From positions 62,001-126,000 of the forward strand of contig NZ_JAAEDH010000010.1 of NCBI RefSeq assembly GCF_018128965.1: DNA of 64,000 nucleotides. Reading direction: 5' to 3'. Below are positions 54,647-63,270 of the stretch, one piece after another; position 1 is the stretch's first letter, and each line of letters starts with the position of its first letter. A program made the translations under genes and the position numbers. The DNA is from Plastoroseomonas arctica (GTDB lineage Bacteria > Pseudomonadota > Alphaproteobacteria > Acetobacterales > Acetobacteraceae). Below the pieces are notes generated by a model, which was not told the DNA's origin, searched no databases, and saw only the letters and a program-made list of their open reading frames with translations.

Positions 54647-55623
54647 GGGCCGGTGATCACGCGCACCGGCTGGCCGTCGCCGATGCCGATGACGTAGTGC
54701 AGGAGGTGGAAGGTCGCGGGTGCGACCAGCAGCAGGGAATTGAACCGGTCCAGCACGCCGCCATGGCCGGGGATGATCGTGCCCATGTCCTTGATCGCGA
54801 GGTCGCGCTTGATCGAGGAGAGCATGAGGTCGCCAAACTGGCCGGCGATGCTCACCAGCGCGCCGAACAGGATCAGCAGGAACCAATTCTCCATCGGTGT
54901 GCCGACAAAGACGCGGTTGCCGACGAAGGCGACCAGCGCGGTCGTGCAGATGAGCGCTCCGAGCGCGCCGGCGATGGTCTTGTTCGGGCTGGTTGCGGGA
55001 AGCAACTTGCGCTTGCCGAACAGCTTGCCGGTGGTGAAGGCCGCGACGTCGTTCAGCCCCACCGCGAGCACGAGCAGCAGCAGCAGCGGCCTCGCGAGCG
55101 GGTCATTCGCCATGAAGCCCAGATGCGCGAGGCCGGCGCCGAACAGCATGTAGGCGGAGGTCGCAAGCGCAGTGCGTTGGATGTACCCCGCCGGCTTGTC
55201 CTGCGGGATCGTCGCTACCGAGATCACCCCCACGGTCAGCGGCCAGAGGGCGACGAACAAATGGTACCAGTGGTCGAGTGCCGCGAAATTCGCCGCCAGG
55301 ATCCCGATCGCCACCACCGCCGTCAGCAGGTATTCGCGAAACAGCCCTGTCGCGCGGTCGTACTCGCGCAGGCAGGCGAGGCCGAGCAACGTCACCGCCG
55401 CGATGGTCCATTCCCGGCCCAGCAGGATGGGGATGATGATCATCGGCAGCAGCACCGCCCAGGAGCCGAGCCGGAGCCATAATTCGCGCCGGAAGGCGGG
55501 CGTGCCGCGGCCCGTCACGCTCAGCACGCCGATCACGGCGGCGGCCAGCAGCAGCACGCCCAGCGTCGCCGCCAGGATGCCCACGGTGACCGGATGCTCG
55601 AAGGCGCGCCACGGAACTGTCAT
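54643..55623 (-). CDS. Phosphatidate cytidylyltransferase (CdsA/YnbB-like)
   Basis: This 326-residue enzyme has about eight transmembrane helices and makes CDP-diacylglycerol from phosphatidic acid and CTP. The CDS signature is complete near the C-terminus: SSIKRDLAIKDMGTIIPGHG, then GVLDR. It leads the lipid operon and supplies the CDP-diacylglycerol used by the phosphatidyltransferase domain two genes on. In a ynb-type cluster this is the YnbB position, probably distinct from the housekeeping cdsA of the cell. Confidence 0.92.
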   Translation of the reverse strand: MTVPWRAFEHPVTVGILAATLGVLLLAAAVIGVLSVTGRGTPAFRRELWLRLGSWAVLLPMIIIPILLGREWTIAAVTLLGLACLREYDRATGLFREYLLTAVVAIGILAANFAALDHWYHLFVALWPLTVGVISVATIPQDKPAGYIQRTALATSAYMLFGAGLAHLGFMANDPLARPLLLLLVLAVGLNDVAAFTTGKLFGKRKLLPATSPNKTIAGALGALICTTALVAFVGNRVFVGTPMENWFLLILFGALVSIAGQFGDLMLSSIKRDLAIKDMGTIIPGHGGVLDRFNSLLLVAPATFHLLHYVIGIGDGQPVRVITGP

Positions 55624-55738
55624 GAAGCGATCATGCCGGTGGCGTCACAAGGACGATAGCGGCAATCGATCCCGCGGCTCGATGCCGGGCATCGGGCGCC
55701 AACTTGACGCGCCTGCCCGGCCGGCGCCTTGGTCTTTG

Positions 55739-55807
55739 TGCGAACGGACTCCGCTGCGCGACAATCTCGGCCTCGCGCGCCCGGCGAGCCGCTACGTCAC
55801 GGCCTGA
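55739..55807 (+). pseudogene. 3' remnant of an NtaA/SnaA-family monooxygenase
   Basis: In the frame ending at the TGA at 55805-55807 the text is ERTPLRDNLGLARPASRYVT. The LRDNLGLARP core matches the last residues of the enzyme at 35001 (TTLRDNLGLARPVHPAAR) and of the other two copies. Nothing upstream matches, and the relic overlaps the 3' end of the UbiE-type gene by 11 bases on the opposite strand. It records a lost fourth family member. Confidence 0.65.
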
Positions 55808-56528
55808 GGCCGATATATTCGCGGAAGACCCCGAGCGAGGCGGTGCTGCGCACGCCGGCGAAGCCCGAGACGCGAAGCTCGGCCTCGATCGTGGCGGCGG
55901 GCACGCATTCCTCAATCGTGTCCCAGTAGTAGCGCATCAGCAGCCGGCCTTTCTTGCGCGGCATCATGAGGCCGCACAGGGCGGGGATCATCCGGCCGAG
56001 CCACAGCGTCGCGGCCGCACGTGCAAACCGGTTTTCCGCCCGCGCGATCTCCAAGATCAGCAGGCTGCCGCCCGGCTTCAGCACGCGGCGGAACTCGGCG
56101 AAGACGGCCCCGAAGCTGGCCATGTGGCGCAGCGCGTAGCCCATGGTCACCATGTCGAAGCTGGCATCGGCGAAAGGCAGCGCCTCGGCCCGGCCCTGCA
56201 CGAAGGGCAGCGCAAGGCTGGCGCGCGCCTGCTGCAGCATGCCCAGGCTGGGATCCAGCCCGACCACCAGGCCCTCGCCCTGCACGATCCCGGCCGCCTC
56301 GCGCGCCAGCAGCCCGGTGCCTACCGCGATGTCGAGCACCCTCTGCCCGGGTGCCAGGCCATGGTCGCGTAGCACGCGCCGGCGGTACCAGGCGCCCGAG
56401 CCGAGCGACATGATCCTGTTGATGCGGTCGTAATCCGCGGCGGAGGTGTCGAACAGCTGCCGCACGAAGGCCTCGCGCTCGGCGGCGTCGCCGTAATATC
56501 CGCTTAGGACTGGATGCGGCCGTGTCAC
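55797..56528 (-). CDS. UbiE/COQ5-type class I SAM-dependent methyltransferase
   Basis: This is a 243-residue methyltransferase. The UbiE pattern is clear: FDTSAADYDRINRIMSLGSG, the SAM loop VLDIAVGTGLLAREAAG, then LPFADASFDMVTMGYALRHM and LKPGGSLLILEI. The text MPRKKGRLLMRYYWDTIEEC replaces the normal UbiE end, so it may act on another quinone-like or lipid substrate. It lies upstream of the lipid operon on the same strand, 173 bases away, and may be co-regulated with it. Confidence 0.88.
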   Translation of the reverse strand: MTRPHPVLSGYYGDAAEREAFVRQLFDTSAADYDRINRIMSLGSGAWYRRRVLRDHGLAPGQRVLDIAVGTGLLAREAAGIVQGEGLVVGLDPSLGMLQQARASLALPFVQGRAEALPFADASFDMVTMGYALRHMASFGAVFAEFRRVLKPGGSLLILEIARAENRFARAAATLWLGRMIPALCGLMMPRKKGRLLMRYYWDTIEECVPAATIEAELRVSGFAGVRSTASLGVFREYIGLRP

Positions 56529-56789
56529 ATCGGCGTTCCTGCATTGGAGGGGGCGGATGTTCCGCCAGAGTGCCGGGCTGCGGATCCAGTGCCGATCATC
56601 GGTCAGTGGGACGCTATCAAACGACCTCCATCGAGGGAACCGGGCCAGAATGGTTGCCGATCAACAACGGCAGCACCGTGGCGACAAGGCTCCATCCGGA
56701 GAAGCAGATGGCGAGGCTGGCGAGCACGGATTGCAGGAGGATTTCATCCATCGCCTGCAGCCCGGCGCGCCCATCCCCTGATCCGAAGC

Positions 56790-57623
56790 TCAACCGTCCA
56801 GCCGAACGGAGGTCAGGCCGCGCGCCGCGAGCAGGAGCAGCAGCGCCTCGAGCACGGCGAGGCAGACCGGCTCGCCCTGCGCGTCGCGCTCGGCGCCTGC
56901 GTCGTGGAGCAGGATGATGTCGCCCTCGCGCAGGCCGCGGGCGATGCGGTCCAGCACCACGGCGGCGTCGCCGCAGCGCGTGTCAAAGCCGCGTCGGCTC
57001 CAGCCGACATGGCGCAGGCCGAGCTGGTGCAGAACCAGGTCTGAGAGCGGGCTGCGCAAGCCCAGCGGCGTGCGGGCGAGGTCGCTCTCCACGCCCAGCT
57101 GGTGCAGCACGTCGCCTGCCTCGCGCCACTCGCGCCGCTGGCCGCCCAGCCCGAGCAGGGTGAACCAGCTGCAATGGCGCATAGTGTGGTTGCCGATGGC
57201 GTGGCCGCGCGCGGCGATCTCGCGCACCAGCTCGGGGTGGCGCTGGGCCTTTGCGCCGATGCAGAAGAAGGTGGCCCGCGCCCCGTGGCGGTCGAGCGCG
57301 TCGAGGATGCGTGGCGTCACCTCCGGGTCCGGCCCGTCGTCGAATGTCAGCGCGATGTGGCCGCGCGCCCGCGCCGGGGGCAGGCGTCGCAGGCTGCGGC
57401 CGAGCAGCTGGCTGTCGGGCGACATGGTCAGGAAGGTCAGGTAGGCGTGGTTGGCGACGATGCCGGCGAGTGCCCAGGGCCAGGCCTGGGGCACCGACGC
57501 AGCCGCGACGAGCGCCGCGGCGTGCAAGCCCATGGAGGCGACAATGACCGGCCGCGGCCGCCAAGCGGTGGTCATGGCGCAGCCCATGGCGAGAATCCAC
57601 GGCGCGGCGCCGGCGTCACGCAT
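56790..57623 (-). CDS. Polysaccharide deacetylase family protein (NodB fold)
   Basis: This is a 277-residue carbohydrate esterase 4 protein. N-terminal hydrophobic segments (residues about 25-65) probably anchor it in the membrane. The NodB domain has motif 1 ALTFDDGPD (D95, D96), motif 2 GNHTMRH (H146, H150), GLRSPLSDL in place of the usual R-P-P motif 3, and LLHDAG near the end. It should remove N-acetyl groups from an envelope or exopolysaccharide glycan. The altered motif 3 deserves note. It precedes the methyltransferase on the same strand. Confidence 0.9.
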   Translation of the reverse strand: MRDAGAAPWILAMGCAMTTAWRPRPVIVASMGLHAAALVAAASVPQAWPWALAGIVANHAYLTFLTMSPDSQLLGRSLRRLPPARARGHIALTFDDGPDPEVTPRILDALDRHGARATFFCIGAKAQRHPELVREIAARGHAIGNHTMRHCSWFTLLGLGGQRREWREAGDVLHQLGVESDLARTPLGLRSPLSDLVLHQLGLRHVGWSRRGFDTRCGDAAVVLDRIARGLREGDIILLHDAGAERDAQGEPVCLAVLEALLLLLAARGLTSVRLDG

Positions 57624-57999
57624 GACAGGCGCATCAGCGAACGGTCCTGAAGATCAGGGCGTCACGGTGTGCCGGCGGCCACCCCGGACAATGCGGTGCG
57701 TGCCCATGAAGGGCTGGCCGTCCGATAGCCGGTGTCAGATTCGCGCGGATAGTGACGGCCAGGCGCTGCAAAGGTGAGAAGCGGGATGGTTAGGGGTGGA
57801 CAGCGCCTGGATCGGCCCGGCCTGCAGGCCGCAAAGACGGGTGCCGGTGGGCGCCGGGCGTGCAAATGCGCCTATGTCCGGTTGCTGCAATCTGGCCTCC
57901 TCCCCTTCCTCCCTGCGGCGAACGACGCGCAACGCTGTCGTCCGCAGCCCGTATATGGATGAAATCTTCGGCCGATGCATGACGGATTTTTGTTCGAAG

Positions 58000-58107
58000 C
58001 CGAGGTGGCGAACGCGCCCACCGTGACGTCGCCCCAGGCCAGCCGGCGGTCTGGCAACACCTTGTAGTTTGCCGCCAACAGTATGGTCAGGACGGCGATC
58101 GTCACCG
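58000..58107 (-). pseudogene. 108-bp fragment duplicated from a YihY/BrkB gene
   Basis: Bases 58000-58107 match 23481-23588 of the intact YihY gene at 100 of 108 positions by hand comparison. The minus strand reads VTIAVLTILLAANYKVLPDR and RLAWGDVTVGAFATS. Similarity ends sharply on both sides, with no flanking repeats seen. Without start or stop it cannot be a gene. It could come from this locus or from a related paralogue. Confidence 0.8.
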
Positions 58108-58207
58108 CGCCGAGGTGCCGGACTGCGCCAGGGCCATATGCGGGATGGCGCGGCCGCGGGGGCATTGCCCAGGCTGCGGTGGGTGACAAGCAATCGCGGA
58201 ATCCGTG

Positions 58208-58648
58208 TCATCGCAGAATCAGCGGCGCCAGAACGGGCGCCATTAACATCTCGAATTCGAGGTTGGTCGCACTGACGATGTTCTCCACGATGAGGCCATC
58301 GCGCAGCCGCGCAACATGCGTCTCGTCGAACAAGATGATGCGGCCGGTCGCCGCAACGCCGAAGAAGTCCGCGGCATGGCGCTGGCGCGAATGAAAGCGC
58401 GTGACGACGCGCGTGCCATCGGCGGATTCGAACTGGTCGATGATCTGCACGGGCGCCTCGGCCGGGAAGGCCTGGACGAAGGCGGTGATGATGCCCTTGT
58501 ACTCGGCCAGCCCGTCGATCGGGCCCGCCGGCTTGAGGCCGGTGATGCCCTGGATCGCGGGATGCGCCGTCGCATTGGCCGCTGCCAAATCGGCACGGCC
58601 GAGGAAGTCCTCGATGAAGCGGCGGACGGTTTCGCTGTTGGAGGTCAT
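58208..58648 (-). CDS. SnoaL-like / NTF2-fold protein
   Basis: This is a 146-residue protein with a SnoaL-type cone fold: SETVRRFIEDFLGRADLAAA, an acidic-pocket strand (VQIIDQFESADGTRVVTRFH) and FHSRQRHAADFFGVAATGR. Such proteins act as small-molecule cyclases, hydrolases or dehydratases. It is the last gene of a four-gene operon (gap of four bases from the SDR gene). Substrate not known. Confidence 0.85.
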   Translation of the reverse strand: MTSNSETVRRFIEDFLGRADLAAANATAHPAIQGITGLKPAGPIDGLAEYKGIITAFVQAFPAEAPVQIIDQFESADGTRVVTRFHSRQRHAADFFGVAATGRIILFDETHVARLRDGLIVENIVSATNLEFEMLMAPVLAPLILR

Positions 58649-58652
58649 CGGT

Positions 58653-59291
58653 CTATCCCCTGAAGATGAGCTCGGCGCGAAAGCCGCCGGGTGGATCGCT
58701 GTGCAGGTCCCAGAAGGCCTCCGCGATACGGTCCGGGTCGAAGGCCGTGCCGGCTGCAACGGTGCCCGCGATGGTGACCGTGCCGGCATGAATGTTCTGT
58801 GGCGCCAGTTCCGCGTGCAGCGTCTGCGCCAGGCTGCGCAGTCCCGCCTTACCGATGGCCAGCGACGCCGCCGGCAGCCAGCCGGTGGGGTCGAGCGCGA
58901 GGCCGCCGCCGGTGAACAGGATGGTGCCACGCACCGCCGCGCGCATGCCCGGCAACACGGCCCGCGCGGCTGCAAGCGCGCCCGCCACGTTCACCGCGAA
59001 GTCGGCGGTGATGGCTTCGGGCGACAAGGATGACGGGCCGCCCTGCGCCATCGTCGCCGCATAGGCGTTGTAGACCAGCACCTCCGTCCCGGCCGGCAGC
59101 GCCTGGGCCAGCGACGACGGATCGGCGGCATCCGCCATGGCCATCTTGATGCCCGGCCCGGCGAGCCCGGCATGGCGCGACGGGTCGCGCGCCAGGCCGA
59201 GCACGTCGAAGCCACCCGCGGCGAAGCGGCGCGCCACGGCGGCGCCCACCCCCGCGCCAAAGCCGACGATGGCGCAGACCGGCCGGCTCAT
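58653..59291 (-). CDS. Short-chain dehydrogenase/reductase (SDR) family protein
   Basis: This is a 212-residue oxidoreductase. The dinucleotide-binding loop is VGFGAGVGAAVARRFAAGGF. The usual catalytic Ser-Tyr-Lys set is altered: around the expected YxxxK the sequence is WLPAASLAIGKAGLRSLAQ, with the Lys kept but no Tyr four residues before it. It may therefore be an atypical SDR. Its start overlaps the F420-reductase-like gene by four bases. Confidence 0.85.
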   Translation of the reverse strand: MSRPVCAIVGFGAGVGAAVARRFAAGGFDVLGLARDPSRHAGLAGPGIKMAMADAADPSSLAQALPAGTEVLVYNAYAATMAQGGPSSLSPEAITADFAVNVAGALAAARAVLPGMRAAVRGTILFTGGGLALDPTGWLPAASLAIGKAGLRSLAQTLHAELAPQNIHAGTVTIAGTVAAGTAFDPDRIAEAFWDLHSDPPGGFRAELIFRG

Positions 59292-59953
59292 GGCGCCACG
59301 CCTGCGTAGCGCAGCAGCGGCGCGCCGATCATCGGGCCGAGCCCCTGCGCGTAGCCTAGGTTGATCAGCAGCATGCCCACCGGCTCGGTCCAGCGCGCCA
59401 TCGCCAGCGGCCCCGTCTCCACCGGCTGCGCGCCAACGTCCTCCACCAGCCCCAGCACGATGCCGCGCGCCGCGGTGTCATCGCCGCAGACGAAGACGGC
59501 GGGCGGGGGCATTCCGGCGGGCGTCATCGGCGCGGTCGCACCGGCGGCCTGCATCAGGTCGGCGAAGGGTGGCACGCCCTTGACCACGCGCGCCCCGGGC
59601 GCCCAGCGCGACACCTGCTCACCGCCGGAATCGGTGGTGCCGATGGCCAAGCCGCTGAGGTCCGGCAGCAGGGGGTTGGTGCAATCCCACACGACCTTGC
59701 CAGCCAGATCGCCCGCCGTCGCCAGGGCGGCCTGCGCGGCGCCCCAGGGCACCGCCAGCACGATGACCTCGGCATGCGCCGCCGCCGGGGCGAGGTCTGT
59801 GGCAACCCTTCCACCGATCTCGTCCGCGACAGCGGCGAGGCGTGCCGTGTCGCGTCCAAAGCCGATGGCAATGGCGTGGCCCTTGGTCGCCAGACGGCGG
59901 GCGATCGGCGCACCGATATTACCCGCCCCACCCAGGATCAGGATGTTCATCAC
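59288..59953 (-). CDS. NAD(P)-binding protein of the F420-dependent reductase family
   Basis: This is a 221-residue Rossmann-fold protein. The loop ILGGAGNIGAPIARRL opens the domain, with VIVLAVPWGAAQAAL and VVWDCTNPL typical of NADPH:F420 oxidoreductase-like proteins (PF03807). Proteobacteria usually lack F420, so a different NADP-linked reaction or a ferric-reductase-like role is more likely. Starts with GTG-ATG; either codon may be used. It overlaps neighbouring genes at both ends. Confidence 0.85.
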   Translation of the reverse strand: MMNILILGGAGNIGAPIARRLATKGHAIAIGFGRDTARLAAVADEIGGRVATDLAPAAAHAEVIVLAVPWGAAQAALATAGDLAGKVVWDCTNPLLPDLSGLAIGTTDSGGEQVSRWAPGARVVKGVPPFADLMQAAGATAPMTPAGMPPPAVFVCGDDTAARGIVLGLVEDVGAQPVETGPLAMARWTEPVGMLLINLGYAQGLGPMIGAPLLRYAGVAP

Positions 59954-61437
59954 GCGCCTCCCAGATTGGCCCAGAGGGTCTTGTATTGCGTGTAGCTCTC
60001 CAGAGCCTCGGCTCCCTGTTCGCGCCCGTAGCCACTCATCTTGAAGCCGCCGAACGGCGCGTTGGGATGGTATTTGTGCCAGGTGTTGATCCAGACGGTG
60101 CCGGCACGGATGCGGTCGGCCAGGCGCAGCGCGCGGCCGAGGTCGCCGGTCTGGATGCCCGAGGCCAGCCCATAGGGCGTATCGTTGGCGAGCCGCACCG
60201 CCTCATCCTCGGTGTCGAAGGGGATCACCGGGACCACGGGGCCGAAGATCTCCTCGCGTGCGATGACCATGTCGTTGGTAGCATCGGCGAAGACCGTCGC
60301 TTCGACAAACAGGCCTTTACCGTTGACTTGGCGCGTGCCGCCGCCGGCGGCTAGCCGCGCGCCGCCATCACGCCCGGCCTGCACGTAGCGCAGCACCTTG
60401 TCGTACTCCCCCCGGGACGCGATCGGGCCGATCTGGGTCGCCGGGTCGAGCGGATCGCCGATGACGGCGTTGCGCGCCATCTCCGCGAGGCGGGCGGTGA
60501 ATTCCTCATAGATCGGGCGCTGCACCAGGATGCGTGAGCCTGCGACGCAGACTTCGCCCTTGTTCCAGAAGATGCCCCAGAAGGCGGCCTGCAGGGCTGC
60601 CTCCAGATTGGCATCGGCGAAGATGATGTTGGGCGACTTGCCGCCCAACTCCATCGTCAGGTGCTTCATTGTGTCCGCACCGGTTCGCGCGATCCCTTGA
60701 CCGACGCCGGTGCTGCCGGTGAAGGCGATCTTGTCCACGAGCGGGTTCTTCACCAGCGCGTCGCCAAGCGACCCGCCCGGCCCGGTCAACAGGCTGTACA
60801 CGCCCTCCGGCACGCCGGCATCGAGTGCCACCTGCGCCAGCGCCAGAGCCGTCAACGGCGTATCGGAGGCGGGCTTGTGGATGATGCAGTTCCCGGCGGC
60901 CAGCGCCGGGGCGATCTTCGAAGCCGAGAGCGCGAGGGGAAAGTTGAACGGCGTGATGGCGGCGACGACGCCCAGAGGCTCGCGCCGGGTGAGGATGCGG
61001 ATGTCGGCCTCGTATGACCGGCGATAGTCGCCATCCATGTGCGCCATCGCCTGCCCGGCGAAGAAGCGAAACAGGCCGGAGCAATGCGGCATGATCGTCT
61101 CACGGAAGTCGCGATAGGGCATGCCCATGTCCATCGCCTCACGGATGGCGAAGTCATCGGCGCGCTCGTCCATCAGGTCCGCCATGCGGAGCAGGATCTT
61201 GGCGCGCGCCTCGTGATGCATCCGACTCCACGGGCCGTCCTCGAAGGCCGCTGCGGCGGCCTGCACGGCGCCGTCCACATCGACGGGCGATGCCTTCGCA
61301 ACGGTGGTGATGGTAGCCTCGGTCGTCGGGTCGGTGGTGGTCATGGTCGCGCCATCGGCAGCGTCGCACCAGGCGCCTCCGATCAGCAGCTGGCCGGGCG
61401 GTACCGGCTTCCGGGTGGGCAGTGGGTCGGTCTGCAT
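59950..61437 (-). CDS. NAD(P)-dependent aldehyde dehydrogenase
   Basis: This is a 495-residue enzyme of the ALDH superfamily. Cofactor and catalytic signatures are complete: ITPFNFPLALSASKIAPALA, FTGSTGVGQGI, the general-base Glu in TMELGGKSP, and the nucleophile Cys in NKGEVCVAGSR. It is the first gene of an operon with the F420-reductase-like, SDR and SnoaL-like genes and is divergent from a LysR gene 84 bases away. It probably oxidises an aldehyde formed or fed by the partner enzymes; substrate unknown. Confidence 0.93.
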   Translation of the reverse strand: MQTDPLPTRKPVPPGQLLIGGAWCDAADGATMTTTDPTTEATITTVAKASPVDVDGAVQAAAAAFEDGPWSRMHHEARAKILLRMADLMDERADDFAIREAMDMGMPYRDFRETIMPHCSGLFRFFAGQAMAHMDGDYRRSYEADIRILTRREPLGVVAAITPFNFPLALSASKIAPALAAGNCIIHKPASDTPLTALALAQVALDAGVPEGVYSLLTGPGGSLGDALVKNPLVDKIAFTGSTGVGQGIARTGADTMKHLTMELGGKSPNIIFADANLEAALQAAFWGIFWNKGEVCVAGSRILVQRPIYEEFTARLAEMARNAVIGDPLDPATQIGPIASRGEYDKVLRYVQAGRDGGARLAAGGGTRQVNGKGLFVEATVFADATNDMVIAREEIFGPVVPVIPFDTEDEAVRLANDTPYGLASGIQTGDLGRALRLADRIRAGTVWINTWHKYHPNAPFGGFKMSGYGREQGAEALESYTQYKTLWANLGGA

Positions 61438-61521
61438 GTCGGTCTCCGAAGGCTGGTTGCTTTCGGTTCAACAGGTTTGAGCGCATGGACTATGAACAAT
61501 GTCTGTGCCTGAAATATCGAC

Positions 61522-62460
61522 ATGAACACCATTCATAGTGCCGCCCTCGACCTGAACCTGCTTAAGATTTTCGACGCCGTCATGCAGACGCGCAGCGTCT
61601 CCCGCGCAGCCGCCCTGTTGGGTGTCGGCCAATCTGCCGTCAGCCACGGCCTTGCCAGGCTGCGCGAGGTCACGCGTGACCCGCTCTTCGTGCGAACCGG
61701 CGGTCGGATGGAGCCGACCGTACGTGCGCAGCGCATTGCGGAGCCGATGCGCGAAGCACTCATGCTGGCAACCCGCGTCCTCTCTCCAGACGTGGCGGAA
61801 CCGTTCGACCCAGGCCTTGGCCGCACGGTGTTCACGATCGGCGCCGGAGATTATGCGGCAAGCGTGCTGCTGACCGCCCTGTTGGCCGAGATCGCATCTT
61901 CCGGATGGGATATTGGGCTGTCCGTTTGCCCACTGGATCGGCGAACAGCGTCCGATCTCCTCGACGCCGGTGAAATTGACATGGCCCTCGGCCTGCTACC
62001 GAAAGTGCAGCCATGGCAGGAACGCCAAGTGCTGTTCGAGGAGAGCCATGCCTGCCTGTTCGATGGTGCCCAGCTCGGGTTGGCGCCCCCAATCGAACGG
62101 GCCGACTTCGCCAGGCTTCCGCACATTGTCCCGTCGCTCCATGGTGAGTTCACGAGCTTCGTGGATGGTGCGTTAGAGACGGATGGTCTTGGCCGCCGCT
62201 GCATCATGGCGACGGCACATTTCCTGAGCATTCCGCTGATGTTGAAGACGGTGCCTGCGATTGCGACCCTGCCGATCCGGCTGTCGGTCGCCTGTGCCAA
62301 CGCGGCAGCGCTGACGGTCAGTCCGCTGCCCTTCGCCGGTCCACGGTTTGATGTGTCGATGCTTTGGCATAAGCGAGACAGCGCTTCGGCTGCGCATCAG
62401 TGGCTCCGACACCGCATAGCGACGCACAATCCGCCCGAGCAGTCGCGTTCGAAACAATGA
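61522..62460 (+). CDS. LysR-family transcriptional regulator (NahR/NodD-like subtype)
   Basis: This is a 312-residue regulator. The N-terminus LDLNLLKIFDAVMQTRSVSR and recognition helix AALLGVGQSAVSHGLARLRE are of the NodD/NahR/LeuO branch, and the effector domain includes RLPHIVPSLHGEFTSFVD. It is divergent from the aldehyde dehydrogenase operon over 84 bases, which it very likely controls, perhaps with an aromatic or phenolic inducer as is common in this branch. Confidence 0.92.
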   Translation: MNTIHSAALDLNLLKIFDAVMQTRSVSRAAALLGVGQSAVSHGLARLREVTRDPLFVRTGGRMEPTVRAQRIAEPMREALMLATRVLSPDVAEPFDPGLGRTVFTIGAGDYAASVLLTALLAEIASSGWDIGLSVCPLDRRTASDLLDAGEIDMALGLLPKVQPWQERQVLFEESHACLFDGAQLGLAPPIERADFARLPHIVPSLHGEFTSFVDGALETDGLGRRCIMATAHFLSIPLMLKTVPAIATLPIRLSVACANAAALTVSPLPFAGPRFDVSMLWHKRDSASAAHQWLRHRIATHNPPEQSRSKQ

Positions 62461-63269
62461 AGCGGTCCCGCCGGGCTCGCAGCGGGCACCGCCCGCCCCG
62501 CCTCGCGACCGAGGGGCATTTCTTTATCGCCAATCATGCGGCACGGCGGATGTGGACGGCATCGGCTCCCTCTTCGCTCTGCCGCAAAATGCAGCAGCTT
62601 GGTCGGCGCGGTCTTGGAAAGCGCGAGACCGCGCGCTCGCGGTGTGCATGCCTTCGCCCGTCTTCGCGCTTACGAGCCGCAGCAGTGATCCCGGCGTGAC
62701 CAACATTCGCAACGTCGCCTCACCGAACTGGCGACGTCGGTCGGGGCTGGAAAGCCGATGCGTTGTTCCATTCAAGCGCCTCTCGAAGAATGAGGTGCTG
62801 GTGGATGGAAGTCGGCCGCTACGACCTCCAGCGCACGCAAGACGGAAACTGGCTCTGGCACGGCTCCTGCCCAACGTCAGATCGCCAGCACCGCCACCTC
62901 GCTAGAGAAATGCTTCAGCACTGCCGCAAGGCCAATTCTACGCTCGAACAGCTAGAGCCCGCGCGCCGGCCCGAGCACATCGCGCCCATTCGCATCAAAC
63001 TGGTCGCGATGCTCGATGACGCGCACCTGCGCCGCAGATCAGCATGTGATCGACGTAGCCAAATCAAAGCAATTTGCTGACCTGTCTTCTCACTTTGCTC
63101 ATGGCCGCATTCGAGCGAGTGGTCGGTCATCGGCAGGGAGATCTGTTCGAAACGGTCACGGCAACGAGGCGGGCCTCACCCGCGCTGCCCCGCTCGGGTG
63201 CGTCCCGACGGGGCTCCCGGCAGTAGGGGGCCGATGGTCGGCCGCCTGAGACCGGAGACGAAGACAATG
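62461..63269. other. Gene-poor region at the right end
   Basis: About 810 bases between the LysR gene and the DUF3489 frame. A stretch at 62800-63010 reads VGRYDLQRTQDGNWLWHGSC and later ARRPEHIAPIRIKLVAML, which looks like protein text but has no start signal and is not recognised; it may be a gene relic. The rest is without identifiable features. Confidence 0.4.
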
Positions 63270-63270
63270 A

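Noticed and set aside
62552-62905. A 117-residue plus-strand frame near the right end
   Set aside because: No start signal or domain; overlapping frames on the other strand are equally open.
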